Positions 1 to 5,766 of a stretch of DNA of 17,580 nt are shown here, one piece after another. The DNA comes from Desulfurococcales archaeon (lineage in GTDB: Archaea; Thermoproteota; Thermoprotei_A; Sulfolobales; NBVN01). The DNA lies in assembly GCA_023255965.1 (NCBI GenBank), contig JAGDWE010000041.1:1-17580 (forward strand). The letters run 5' to 3'. Below the pieces are notes generated by a model, which worked only from the letters and a program-made list of their open reading frames with translations, was not told the origin of the DNA and searched no databases. Position 1 is the stretch's first letter. Every line of letters begins with the position of its first letter. A program made the translations under genes and the position numbers.

Positions 1-90
1 TCGAAAGGCGGGGTGAACCCATGGAAACAAAAATAGCAAAATAATGGGCATGGGCAACCACCTGCTCTAAGTCACCTGATTTATTCCCCA

Positions 91-99
91 ATTTATAAA
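91..99 (+). promoter_or_regulatory. TATA box of thrS
   Basis: The sequence atttataaa lies about 27 bases upstream of the GTG at 123, the usual archaeal TATA-to-start-site distance. Transcription would therefore begin at or next to the start codon, making thrS a leaderless mRNA. No Shine-Dalgarno sequence precedes the GTG, which agrees. Bases 1-90 hold no gene I can identify; an open frame SKGGVNPWKQK-stop at 1-36 could be the tail of an upstream gene or element. Confidence 0.7.
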
Positions 100-122
100 C
101 CCTTACTTAATCATAAGTATTA

Positions 123-1982
123 GTGAGTAGATTGCGTGTCCTTATAATTCATGCAGAGCGCTTTAAGTATGAGGTGAGAGATAAGGCTATTGATGAAGCT
201 GAACCATTAGGCGACCATGGTAGGGAGTTTGATAATGCGTTAGTAGTGTTCATTAGTGTTGAGGCAGGTGATGGGAAGGCCATTAACTCGCTAGCTAATA
301 AATTTGTTGAGGACATAATGGATATCATTAATAAGGTTAAGGCATCTAAGTTAGTCCTCTATCCGTATGCGCATTTATCTTCAAAATTAGCAGATCCTAA
401 GGAGGCCATGGACGTCTTAAAGCATCTGGAGAACGCGTTCAGTGATAAAGTTAGTGTTTATAGAGCTCCATTTGGGTGGTATAAGTCATTTACTATAAAG
501 TGTTATGGCCATCCACTCTCTGAGCTGTCTAGGGAGTACAGGCCTGAGGAATTAGTTAGTCGATTGGCTATCTCAAGAAGGTACATTATAGTGACGCCTG
601 AGGGTGAGGTATACAATCCTGAGGAATACATATTCAAGCCTGATGAGGAGGACTTAAGGGTATTAGTTGAGAAGGAGGTCTTTAAGAAGGAATTAAGTGG
701 TGGTAGGTCAAGGTTGTTTGACGTATGTAGGAAGTTCGGATTTGAATGGGAGCCTATGTCTGATAGCGGCCATATGAGGTACGGACCGCATGCAACCGTA
801 ATGGTTGACGCAGTAACTGAGTATTCATGGCTAGTTGCTAAGTCCTTAGGGATACCGGTAATTAGGGTTAAAGGAACTAATATGTTTAACCTTAAATTCA
901 GGCCTATTAGAGAGCATGCAGAGTTGTTCGGCGACAGACTTTATGAGCTCGATCTCGAGGGCAACAAGTTGGTTATGAGGTATGCTGCCTGTCACCAGCA
1001 ATTTGCCATGATTAGGGATTGGATATTAAGCTATAGGGAACTACCATTAGGTGTATTTGAGGTAGCGGATAGCTATAGGTATGAGCAGAGGGGTGAGTTA
1101 GTACTGTGTTTTAGGCTAAGGAAGTTTTACATGCCGGACCTACACATACTTTTAAGAGACTTAAATGAAGCTAAGAACTTCTCATTTAGGGTTCAGAGGA
1201 AGATCCTTGAGGAGATAGAGAAGATAGGTAGGAGTTATGTAGCGATATTCAATGTAGTTGAAGATTTCTTCGAGAGCCATAGAGATTATGTAGTTGAATT
1301 AATTAAAGGAATCGGGAAACCAGCTTTAGTGGTTATCTATCCAAGCGGTATTTACTACTGGGTAATCAATGTAGAATATATAATTATAGATACTCTTAAG
1401 AGGCCTAGAGAGATAGCCACATTCCAGATAGATGTAGGTAATGCCTCTAGGTTCAATATAAAGTTCATTGATGCGGATGGAAAGGAGAAGCACCCTGTAA
1501 TAATACATACAGCAATCATCGGATCTATAGAGAGATACATTTATGCAGTATTAGATAAGGCGATGCAGGACGAGGAAGCAGGTAAAGTACCTACAATACC
1601 AACGTGGTTAGCACCCATACAAGTACGTATAATACCAGTGAAGAGCGATGTTATGGAGTACTGCAAAGATGTTTTAATAAAGCTTTCATCTAAAGGAATT
1701 AGGGTTGACGTCGACGATAGAGACCTTCAATTAGCTAAAAAGATAAGAGATGCGGGCATTGAATGGATACCGTATGTGGTGGTGGTTGGCGATAGGGAGG
1801 TCAAGACAAACACCGTCAACGTGAGGTTGAGGCGTGGCGGCCTGCAGAAAATAATGACGGTGGACGAGTTAATCGACCTAGTACTTAAAGATGTTAGTGG
1901 TTATCCAATAGTTGAATCTGCATTGCCGCTATACATGAGTCAGAGACCTTCATTTCACTACTTAAGGGAATTAGCTCAATAA
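123..1982 (+). CDS. thrS: Threonyl-tRNA synthetase, archaeal type
   Basis: Attaches threonine to tRNA-Thr in the cytoplasm. The 619 residues match the full-length archaeal form. An N-terminal D-aminoacyl-tRNA-deacylase-like editing domain covers roughly 1-140, with AHLSS (83-87) and FGWYKSF (117-123), motifs that line the editing pocket in the Pyrococcus domain. The class II catalytic core follows: RYAACHQQF with zinc ligand Cys290, motif 2 around SYRYEQRGEL (317-326), MPDLH with His341, His462, and motif 3 Arg in IERYIYAVLD (469-478). The C-terminal part from about 500 is the anticodon-binding domain. Some Thermoproteota split editing and catalysis between two proteins; here both appear in one chain. 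The GTG start at 123 is chosen because it sits at the predicted transcription start. Confidence 0.95.
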   Translation: MSRLRVLIIHAERFKYEVRDKAIDEAEPLGDHGREFDNALVVFISVEAGDGKAINSLANKFVEDIMDIINKVKASKLVLYPYAHLSSKLADPKEAMDVLKHLENAFSDKVSVYRAPFGWYKSFTIKCYGHPLSELSREYRPEELVSRLAISRRYIIVTPEGEVYNPEEYIFKPDEEDLRVLVEKEVFKKELSGGRSRLFDVCRKFGFEWEPMSDSGHMRYGPHATVMVDAVTEYSWLVAKSLGIPVIRVKGTNMFNLKFRPIREHAELFGDRLYELDLEGNKLVMRYAACHQQFAMIRDWILSYRELPLGVFEVADSYRYEQRGELVLCFRLRKFYMPDLHILLRDLNEAKNFSFRVQRKILEEIEKIGRSYVAIFNVVEDFFESHRDYVVELIKGIGKPALVVIYPSGIYYWVINVEYIIIDTLKRPREIATFQIDVGNASRFNIKFIDADGKEKHPVIIHTAIIGSIERYIYAVLDKAMQDEEAGKVPTIPTWLAPIQVRIIPVKSDVMEYCKDVLIKLSSKGIRVDVDDRDLQLAKKIRDAGIEWIPYVVVVGDREVKTNTVNVRLRRGGLQKIMTVDELIDLVLKDVSGYPIVESALPLYMSQRPSFHYLRELAQ

Positions 1983-2072
1983 CTAATGTCTGGACATAGC
2001 TCCTCCATGTACTTCAAGCGCCTGGCAAATGCTTAGGTGCTACTTGCTTTAATGTGTTGAGCGATTAAATCC

Positions 2073-2080
2073 TTATAAAT
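2073..2080 (+). promoter_or_regulatory. TATA box of candidate C/D box sRNA
   Basis: The sequence ttataaat ends 21 bases before the ATGATGA box at 2102, so the predicted start site is near 2099-2102. No open reading frame of useful length follows on this strand, which supports a non-coding transcript. The stretch 1983-2072 between thrS and this promoter shows nothing else. Confidence 0.55.
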
Positions 2081-2098
2081 GATCTAAGATTAAGTGAT

Positions 2099-2160
2099 TT
2101 GATGATGAGTTTCGCCCCATATATCGAATCAAGGATGATTAGGTGAACCTCCGCTGAATT
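2099..2160 (+). ncRNA. Candidate C/D box sRNA (2'-O-methylation guide)
   Basis: A C box ATGATGA (2102-2108) follows a TATA box at the correct distance. A C'-like ATGATTA (2135-2141) is followed by 12 bases and then a D box CTGA (2154-2157); a 12-base spacing is the usual guide length. The D' box is degenerate or absent. The bases after box C (TTTCGCCCC) are complementary to GGGGCGAAA, which from memory resembles a conserved large-subunit rRNA segment (GGGGCGAAAGACUAAUC), so rRNA methylation is a plausible but unverified role. The RNA would be antisense to the last codons of the minus-strand zinc-ribbon gene. It could be chance box matches, but promoter, spacing and target hint agree. Confidence 0.5.
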
Positions 2161-2302
2161 CGTCCTTAATTATGTCATGGAACGTATTCTTACCGCATAC
2201 CTTACAGTAGTGATAGAGCTGTGTAAAGTCCTTAATGTCATAGCTAACACGTAGCTCCCAAATGGTACCGCATTCCCTGCATTTAAGTAGGCACCTACTC
2301 AA
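2129..2302 (-). CDS. Small zinc-ribbon protein, 57 residues
   Basis: This short frame reads as a compact zinc ribbon: CRECG at residues 8-12 and CKVCG at 33-37, so four cysteines as two CxxC knuckles, separated by 21 residues with aromatic and hydrophobic positions typical of the fold. The only available start is TTG at 2302; an in-frame stop lies two codons upstream. A TATA-like element about 26 bases before that TTG makes a leaderless start likely. The function is not known; such ribbons bind nucleic acid or basal transcription/translation components. The last residues overlap the candidate sRNA on the other strand. Confidence 0.65.
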   Translation of the reverse strand: MSRCLLKCRECGTIWELRVSYDIKDFTQLYHYCKVCGKNTFHDIIKDEFSGGSPNHP

Positions 2303-2326
2303 ATATCACACCACATTGAATAATTG

Positions 2327-2334
2327 TATAAACT
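2327..2334 (-). promoter_or_regulatory. TATA box of the small zinc-ribbon gene
   Basis: Read on the minus strand this is gtttatac, centred about 28 bases before the TTG at 2302, the distance expected for a leaderless transcript. A second T/A-rich element (tttatata) lies just upstream, so the exact box is uncertain. Confidence 0.45.
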
Positions 2335-2349
2335 ATATAAACTCCTCAT

Positions 2350-2358
2350 CTATAAATT
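2350..2358 (+). promoter_or_regulatory. TATA box of tRNA-Trp
   Basis: The sequence ctataaatt is centred about 23 bases before the first base of the tRNA (2376), the normal spacing for archaeal stable-RNA promoters. Confidence 0.6.
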
Positions 2359-2406
2359 AGTTGATGAAAGGTGGTGGGCCCGTAGCTCAGCCAGGCAGAG
2401 CGGCGG

Positions 2407-2426
2407 ACCCCATTATGGGGGCCGTA
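2407..2426 (+). other. tRNA-Trp intron 1, position 30/31
   Basis: A 20-base intron in the anticodon stem. The flanks form a textbook bulge-helix-bulge: outer GAG/CTC, central 4-bp helix CGGC (2401-2404) with GCCG (2421-2424), 3-base bulges GGA (2405-2407) and TAG (2425-2427), and an inner hairpin CCCCA-TTA-TGGGG. Cutting after the second base of each bulge defines the intron exactly. Non-canonical tRNA introns like this are common in Thermoproteales. Confidence 0.85.
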
Positions 2427-2433
2427 GCTCCAG

Positions 2434-2490
2434 TTCGCCATCTATGGGTCTGCTGACCCGTAGGGGATGATATAGGACTGGAGAGGTGAG
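2434..2490 (+). other. tRNA-Trp intron 2, position 37/38, with C/D guide-like boxes
   Basis: A 57-base intron at the canonical site. The splice geometry is a relaxed bulge-helix-bulge: CTCC (2428-2431) with GGTG (2485-2488) gives three of four pairs, with bulges AGT and AGA. Inside are CTGA (2453-2456), preceded by GGGTCTG, and GATGATAT (2466-2473) followed after 12 bases by a D-like GTGA (2486-2489), preceded by CTGGAGAG. By the fifth-base rule the first guide points to C39 and the second to C34 of this tRNA. A first C box is not evident. Confidence 0.6.
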
Positions 2491-2600
2491 ACCCGTAGGT
2501 CGGGGGTTCGAATCCCCCCGGGCCCACCAAATAATGGCTCCTGATAAACGTTATTTAATTGTTGATGGGATCGCGGGATCTTATAATTTTATAGGTTGAT

Positions 2601-2608
2601 TTTAAAAG
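2601..2608 (+). promoter_or_regulatory. TATA box of pcn
   Basis: The sequence tttaaaag lies about 40 bases before the pcn ATG, placing the start site near 2628-2631, just ahead of an AGGTGG ribosome-binding site (2630-2635) eight bases before the ATG. A second A/T-rich stretch lies at 2580-2592. Confidence 0.45.
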
Positions 2609-2642
2609 TGGTATTAACACTTAATTATTAGGTGGATTAATT

Positions 2643-3389
2643 ATGAGGTTGACATTTAATAATGCTAGGGTATGGAGGTACGTGATGGGCGGTGCCGGTA
2701 AATTTGTTGAATCCGGTATGCTTATAATTAACGACTATGGCTTGCTATTTAAGGCTATGGATCCATCTAGAGTGGCTTTAATAGAGTTTCAGATACCGAG
2801 GGAATCATTTGATGATTTCGAAATTAATGGAGAAGTTAAAATAGCTATTAACGTTGAGGATCTAAGTAAGGTACTAAGGAGTTCTGAGAAAGATGATAGG
2901 ATATCCTTAGATATTAGCGAGAATTCGCTAACTATAGTTCTCGAAAGAAAGGGTCTCCAGCGGATGTTTACGTTACCTCTTCAGGTAACAGGTGAGGTTG
3001 AGGCGATACCGGAATTAAAGTTAGACTTAAAAAATAGATTTAAAGTGAGTGGCACGGCATTATATGATGGGTTAAGTAGCATTGAGGACTTAGGTGACGT
3101 ACTTACCCTAAACATAGGCGAGGAGGAACTACGTCTACGTGTAAGTAGCGATTTAGGTGAGGCTGAAGTAGTATTTGATACAGGCTCAGGCAATTTAATT
3201 GAATATGAAGTTAGTGAGCCAGGCACCGAAGTATCATACGGCTTAGATTACTTCACGTATATAAAGCCAGTAATCAGGATATCAGAGGTAATTGATATAC
3301 TATTAAGTCCTGAAATGCCGTGTAAGCTGTCTATGGATCTTCCTCAAGGTGCTAAGATGAATTACTATGTCGCACCGAGAATTGATTAA
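2643..3389 (+). CDS. pcn: DNA polymerase sliding clamp (PCNA)
   Basis: Ring-shaped processivity factor that tethers DNA polymerase, Fen1, ligase and other PIP-box partners to DNA. The 248 residues are the normal length of one archaeal subunit. The two-domain PCNA pattern is visible: the conserved LLFKAMDPSRVALIEF segment (about 39-54) in the first domain, an acidic inter-domain region, and the C-terminal YYVAPRID, which corresponds to the family's usual YYLAPRIE-type tail that contacts partner proteins. Thermoproteota often encode two or three PCNA paralogues that form heterotrimers; whether this one is a homotrimer cannot be told here. The ATG at 2643 has an AGGTGG Shine-Dalgarno sequence. 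The 3' end overlaps priS by 23 bases, implying co-transcription. Confidence 0.93.
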   Translation: MRLTFNNARVWRYVMGGAGKFVESGMLIINDYGLLFKAMDPSRVALIEFQIPRESFDDFEINGEVKIAINVEDLSKVLRSSEKDDRISLDISENSLTIVLERKGLQRMFTLPLQVTGEVEAIPELKLDLKNRFKVSGTALYDGLSSIEDLGDVLTLNIGEEELRLRVSSDLGEAEVVFDTGSGNLIEYEVSEPGTEVSYGLDYFTYIKPVIRISEVIDILLSPEMPCKLSMDLPQGAKMNYYVAPRID

Positions 3390-4425
3390 GAGCTCTAATG
3401 AGCTAATCAAGGGCTTGTTTAGGGATTACTATAAAGGAGCTCAATTAGAGGTTCCTGAAGATTACATGATGAGGGAATTCGCTTTCCAGACATTTGATAG
3501 TGATTCATACATAAGGCATAGGTCGTTTTCATCTACGGCCCTTCTTAGGGAATACATACTAGAAATTGTCCCTAAGCACATGTACTTCTCATCAGCATTA
3601 TACAGAGATCCAGCTGCCGAGAACATGGATGAGAAAGGATGGGCAGGATCAGATCTAATATTTGATATAGATGCTGACGACGTTCCTGGATGTGATCCAT
3701 TAACTATCAAGGTATGTTTTGATGATAGATGTGACGAGGCCGATATAGTTGGTAGTGAGTGCATGGAGTTAGCCAAGAAACATGAGGAACTATTAATTGA
3801 TGTATTGATAAATGACTTCGGATTTAATTATGATGAAATCGAAGTAAATTTCTCAGGTAACAGAGGCTTCCATACTAGGGTTCATCCAAGGGACAAGTCA
3901 TGGCTTATGCTAGACTCAACGGCTAGGAGGGAGATAGTCGACTACCTGAAGGGACTTGGATTAGATGTTAGGTATTTACTGCTAAGTAGTAAGAGATTTA
4001 AAGTAGTACCCCCAAGCCCTAACGAAGGCGGATGGCGTAGGCGTATAGCTAAGTTAATTAGTAGAACTAATGAAGTTGATGAGGAGCATATTAAAAATCT
4101 AATTAAGTCGTTGGCAATCAGCATCGATGAGAAAGTAACTATAGATACTTCAAGGTTGGTCAGAATCCGTGGGAGCTTAAATGGTAAGACGGGGTTAAAG
4201 GTCGTCAGAGTAGATCCGAAGGCGTTAGACGACTTTAAAGTTACTGATCGCTTATCACCTTTTACTAAGTATTCAGCAATGATAATCCCTACAGCTGATT
4301 TAAATGGTATTGAGATCCTAGGCTATAAGATCAGTTTAAGTAGGAACATGAATTATAAGGTACCAGCGAGTATTGCTGTATTCCTAGCCCTTAAAGGTCT
4401 TGCCTACATTACTAAGCTCATCTAA
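3367..4425 (+). CDS. priS: DNA primase small (catalytic) subunit
   Basis: Catalytic subunit of the archaeo-eukaryotic primase, which makes primers together with PriL (not in the window). Catalytic aspartates lie in FDIDADD (D100, D102), the SGNRGFH motif at 163-169 supplies the second active-site segment, and TIDTSRLVRIRGSLNGKTG (258-276) the third. Cysteines 109, 117, 122 and 132 fit the primase zinc knuckle. The length of 352 residues is normal. The usual motif SLHGKTG has Asn (N272) in place of the expected His, which contacts the nucleotide in characterised enzymes. The ATG at 3367 lies inside pcn in another reading frame; no better in-frame start exists downstream, so the coupled start is preferred. 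It converges on alba with an 8-base overlap. Confidence 0.93.
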   Translation: MSHRELIKSSNELIKGLFRDYYKGAQLEVPEDYMMREFAFQTFDSDSYIRHRSFSSTALLREYILEIVPKHMYFSSALYRDPAAENMDEKGWAGSDLIFDIDADDVPGCDPLTIKVCFDDRCDEADIVGSECMELAKKHEELLIDVLINDFGFNYDEIEVNFSGNRGFHTRVHPRDKSWLMLDSTARREIVDYLKGLGLDVRYLLLSSKRFKVVPPSPNEGGWRRRIAKLISRTNEVDEEHIKNLIKSLAISIDEKVTIDTSRLVRIRGSLNGKTGLKVVRVDPKALDDFKVTDRLSPFTKYSAMIIPTADLNGIEILGYKISLSRNMNYKVPASIAVFLALKGLAYITKLI

Positions 4426-4681
4426 CTAGTGAGATCTTAATATATGAAACCCTCTTCCTATTATTAACGAATTCACTACCTATATCAACGTGCTCTAATT
4501 TAATTGAATCGCCTAATCTATCCTTAACTGCATTATATACAGCTATTGCCTTACTTATGTTATTTCCCTTACCTTTAAGTACGACCTTCTTAATGCCTTG
4601 GTTAAAGAGTATTATTACGGACGTCACATAATCATGTAATGGCCTATTACCGACGGAAATAAGGCTTTCCTCAACACTCAT
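4418..4681 (-). CDS. albA: DNA/RNA-binding chromatin protein Alba
   Basis: Small basic protein that coats DNA and RNA as dimers. The Alba pattern is clear: ISVGNRPLHDYV, then LFNQGIKKVVLKGKG and a helix ISKAIAVYNAVKDRL, ending in a beta hairpin VSYIKISLVR. From the ATG at 4681 it is 87 residues; GTG codons at 4684 and 4690 are possible alternatives, but AGGTG lies at a sensible distance before the ATG. The Lys pair of Sulfolobus Alba (in GKKP), whose first Lys is the acetylation site, is replaced by Asn-Arg, so acetylation-type control may be absent or the protein may be a paralogue. The gene ends within the last codons of priS on the opposite strand. Confidence 0.9.
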   Translation of the reverse strand: MSVEESLISVGNRPLHDYVTSVIILFNQGIKKVVLKGKGNNISKAIAVYNAVKDRLGDSIKLEHVDIGSEFVNNRKRVSYIKISLVR

Positions 4682-4721
4682 CACTAGCACACCTACTACT
4701 CTTAAAATTATTAGTACATAA

Positions 4722-4729
4722 TTTTAAAT
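4722..4729 (-). promoter_or_regulatory. Probable TATA box of alba
   Basis: On the minus strand this reads atttaaaa, about 45 bases before the alba ATG, leaving a short leader that contains the AGGTG ribosome-binding site. A second A/T-rich element at 4701-4712 would instead give a leaderless start. Confidence 0.4.
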
Positions 4730-4744
4730 TTAGTTATTGAATAC

Positions 4745-5006
4745 GATTGACGCTTCCTGCCCCTGATGGCCGCTTCGCGTCATCGAGGCGTAGCTCTAAA
4801 TCTGTACGACCAAAGCCTATAAACCTTTAACTAAGCCAACAGATGCTTCAGTAACAGCTTGAGTTCCAAGATTCGCTGACCGCAAATCCCCGGGTAACTA
4901 TGGATGGGTCTCTGCAGCGAGGTCCTTAAGCGGGATCGCAATGAATAGTTCATGCATTCTTAAAGTAAATGTAGAGAACCCTCACCATTCAGGGGAAGGA
5001 GGTCAG
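4745..5006 (+). mobile_element. Gene-less stretch, possible IS200/IS605-type element remnant
   Basis: This interval between alba and rpoL has no convincing reading frame and is more G/C-rich than the neighbouring intergenic DNA. It ends in the hairpin motif at 4979-5006 that recurs three more times in the window. A TATA-like ctataaac lies at 4817-4824, and the middle (about 4873-4922) can fold through ATCC/GGAT and GCTG/CAGC. I read it as a possible non-autonomous element or decayed tnpB locus, or an expressed RNA from about 4846. The left boundary near 4745 is a guess; no transposase fragment was recognised. Confidence 0.3.
4979..5006 (+). repeat. Hairpin motif copy A (right-end-like)
   Basis: The sequence is CCCTCACC-ATTCA-GGGG followed by AAGGAGGTCAG. 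It shares the arrangement pyrimidine-rich arm, short A/T loop, G-rich arm and AGGAGGTCAG tail with copies B, C and D. The tail resembles what I recall from the right ends of crenarchaeal TnpB-type elements. It lies 100 bases upstream of the chosen rpoL start. Confidence 0.6.
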
Positions 5007-5068
5007 AGACTTGGAGAGAACAGTGGATGGCGAAACGTTGCATCTAATACCGAAAAGGATTTAATGAC

Positions 5069-5077
5069 CTTTAATAC
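5069..5077 (+). promoter_or_regulatory. TATA-like box of rpoL
   Basis: The sequence ctttaatac lies about 33 bases before the GTG at 5106, so transcription would begin close to the AGGTGATGG ribosome-binding site. This argues against the longer frame that starts inside the repeat region. Confidence 0.4.
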
Positions 5078-5105
5078 ATCGTTTGTGAGGTTAGGTGATG
5101 GATTA

Positions 5106-5384
5106 GTGATTAGGGTTGAGAAACTAACAATGAACGAGTTGGAGCTTAGGATAATAGGTGAGGATCACACATTAGGTAATCTAATAGCTAAAACAGCCTT
5201 AAACCACCCTAACGTACAGATTGCAGCGTACTCTATAGACCATCCATTGGTTGGCTCGCCGAGGATAGTGCTTGTAACGGATGGTAGTAAAGCTCCTTTA
5301 GATGTTTTAAAGGAGGTCATTAATGAAATCATAGATATGTCTAAGGAATTGCTTAACATATCTGAGAAGATGTTTGAGGAATGA
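5106..5384 (+). CDS. rpoL: RNA polymerase subunit L (Rpo11)
   Basis: Rpo11 pairs with subunit D to form the alpha-like assembly platform of archaeal RNA polymerase. The hallmark GEDHTLGNLIA lies at 18-28, followed by AAYSIDHPLVGSPRI and TDG, as expected for the family. From the GTG at 5106 the protein has 92 residues, the normal length, and AGGTGATGG lies eight bases before it. The frame is open upstream to 4941, but that extension is translated from the repeat region and has no counterpart in the family, so I exclude it; an ATG at 5064 is the main alternative. A reading frame for an unknown protein follows. Confidence 0.88.
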   Translation: MIRVEKLTMNELELRIIGEDHTLGNLIAKTALNHPNVQIAAYSIDHPLVGSPRIVLVTDGSKAPLDVLKEVINEIIDMSKELLNISEKMFEE

Positions 5385-5456
5385 TTAACGATTAAGGAGG
5401 AGGTAAGGATTTTAATTATTGATAAGGTATTACAGCAATTCTCAATATACATCATA

Positions 5457-5729
5457 TTGAGGGGCATTAAAGGGATAGAGCACTTAGGGCTAGTAAAAGG
5501 CGATGTAGAGGACGTAGTAACTCATTTAAAAAGAAATCACTTGCTTGATGAGGTTAGGTACGTTGTTTTATATGATGGGAGGGTTCTTGAAGTTAAGGGA
5601 GGCAACTTAATTCATCCTCAAATATCTGGGGAGGAATTAAAATTCATAGTAGACCTAACATCAAGTTATGGAAAGATAATTAAGGTGATTGAGCAAGAGT
5701 TAAAGACTTTAGTTTACAGTAAAATGTGA
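5457..5729 (+). CDS. Hypothetical protein between rpoL and tfs
   Basis: I do not recognise this 90-residue protein. It is mixed alpha/beta, with a charged N-terminal half, a strand-like segment VRYVVLYDGRVLEVKGG, and a predicted helix near the C-terminus. The listed start is TTG at 5457, with no ribosome-binding site. The same frame is open back to the rpoL stop, and a strong GGAGGAGGT lies at 5396-5404, followed by no ATG, GTG or TTG in this frame before 5457. Either TTG is used without that site, or a rare codon such as ATT at 5409 starts a longer product of about 106 residues. Position between two RNA polymerase genes suggests, but does not show, a transcription link. Confidence 0.6.
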   Translation: MRGIKGIEHLGLVKGDVEDVVTHLKRNHLLDEVRYVVLYDGRVLEVKGGNLIHPQISGEELKFIVDLTSSYGKIIKVIEQELKTLVYSKM

Positions 5730-5766
5730 ATATACTGTATGTATGGTAAGTGCGTAGGTGTGGTAT

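Larger units (their letters stand above)
2376..2529 (+). tRNA. tRNA-Trp (anticodon CCA) with two introns
   Basis: Acceptor strands GGGCCCG (2376-2382) and CGGGCCC (2519-2525) pair fully, the D stem is GCTC/GAGC, and the T arm is GGGGG-TTCGAAT-CCCCC (2502-2518). A73 and an encoded CCA end at 2529. Removing 2407-2426 and 2434-2490 gives anticodon stem GCGGG/CCCGT and loop CTCCAGA, with T33 and anticodon CCA at 2430-2432; mature length is 74 bases plus CCA. I considered tRNA-Met, whose archaeal version has a similar body, but no CAT with T33 and a valid stem can be built. The tryptophan assignment is supported further by guide sequences in intron 2 that match this anticodon arm. Confidence 0.85.

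Noticed and set aside
1..48. Possible fifth copy of the right-end motif or tnpB tail (AAAGGCGGGGTGAACCC)
   Set aside because: It lacks the hairpin and the AGGAGGTCAG tail, and the window begins here, so it cannot be judged.
1326..1540. Minus-strand open frames inside thrS, and similar ones inside other genes
   Set aside because: They are shadows of well-supported genes with no motifs or start signals of their own.
2455..2499. Direct repeat GACCCGTAGG at 2455-2464 and 2490-2499
   Set aside because: The first copy lies in intron 2 and pairs with the guide region (CTATGGGTC), the second is the true anticodon-arm strand; similarity probably reflects the guide/target relation or chance rather than a mobile repeat.
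2376..2529. tRNA-Met with anticodon CAT
   Set aside because: The tRNA body resembles archaeal elongator tRNA-Met, but the CAT at 2410-2412 lacks T33 and a valid stem; the CCA reading gives perfect stem, loop and intron 1 splice motif.
4941..5105. N-terminal extension of rpoL starting at ATG 4941
   Set aside because: It is translated through hairpin motif copy A, has no counterpart in RpoL proteins, and a GTG with a good ribosome-binding site and TATA box lies at 5106.
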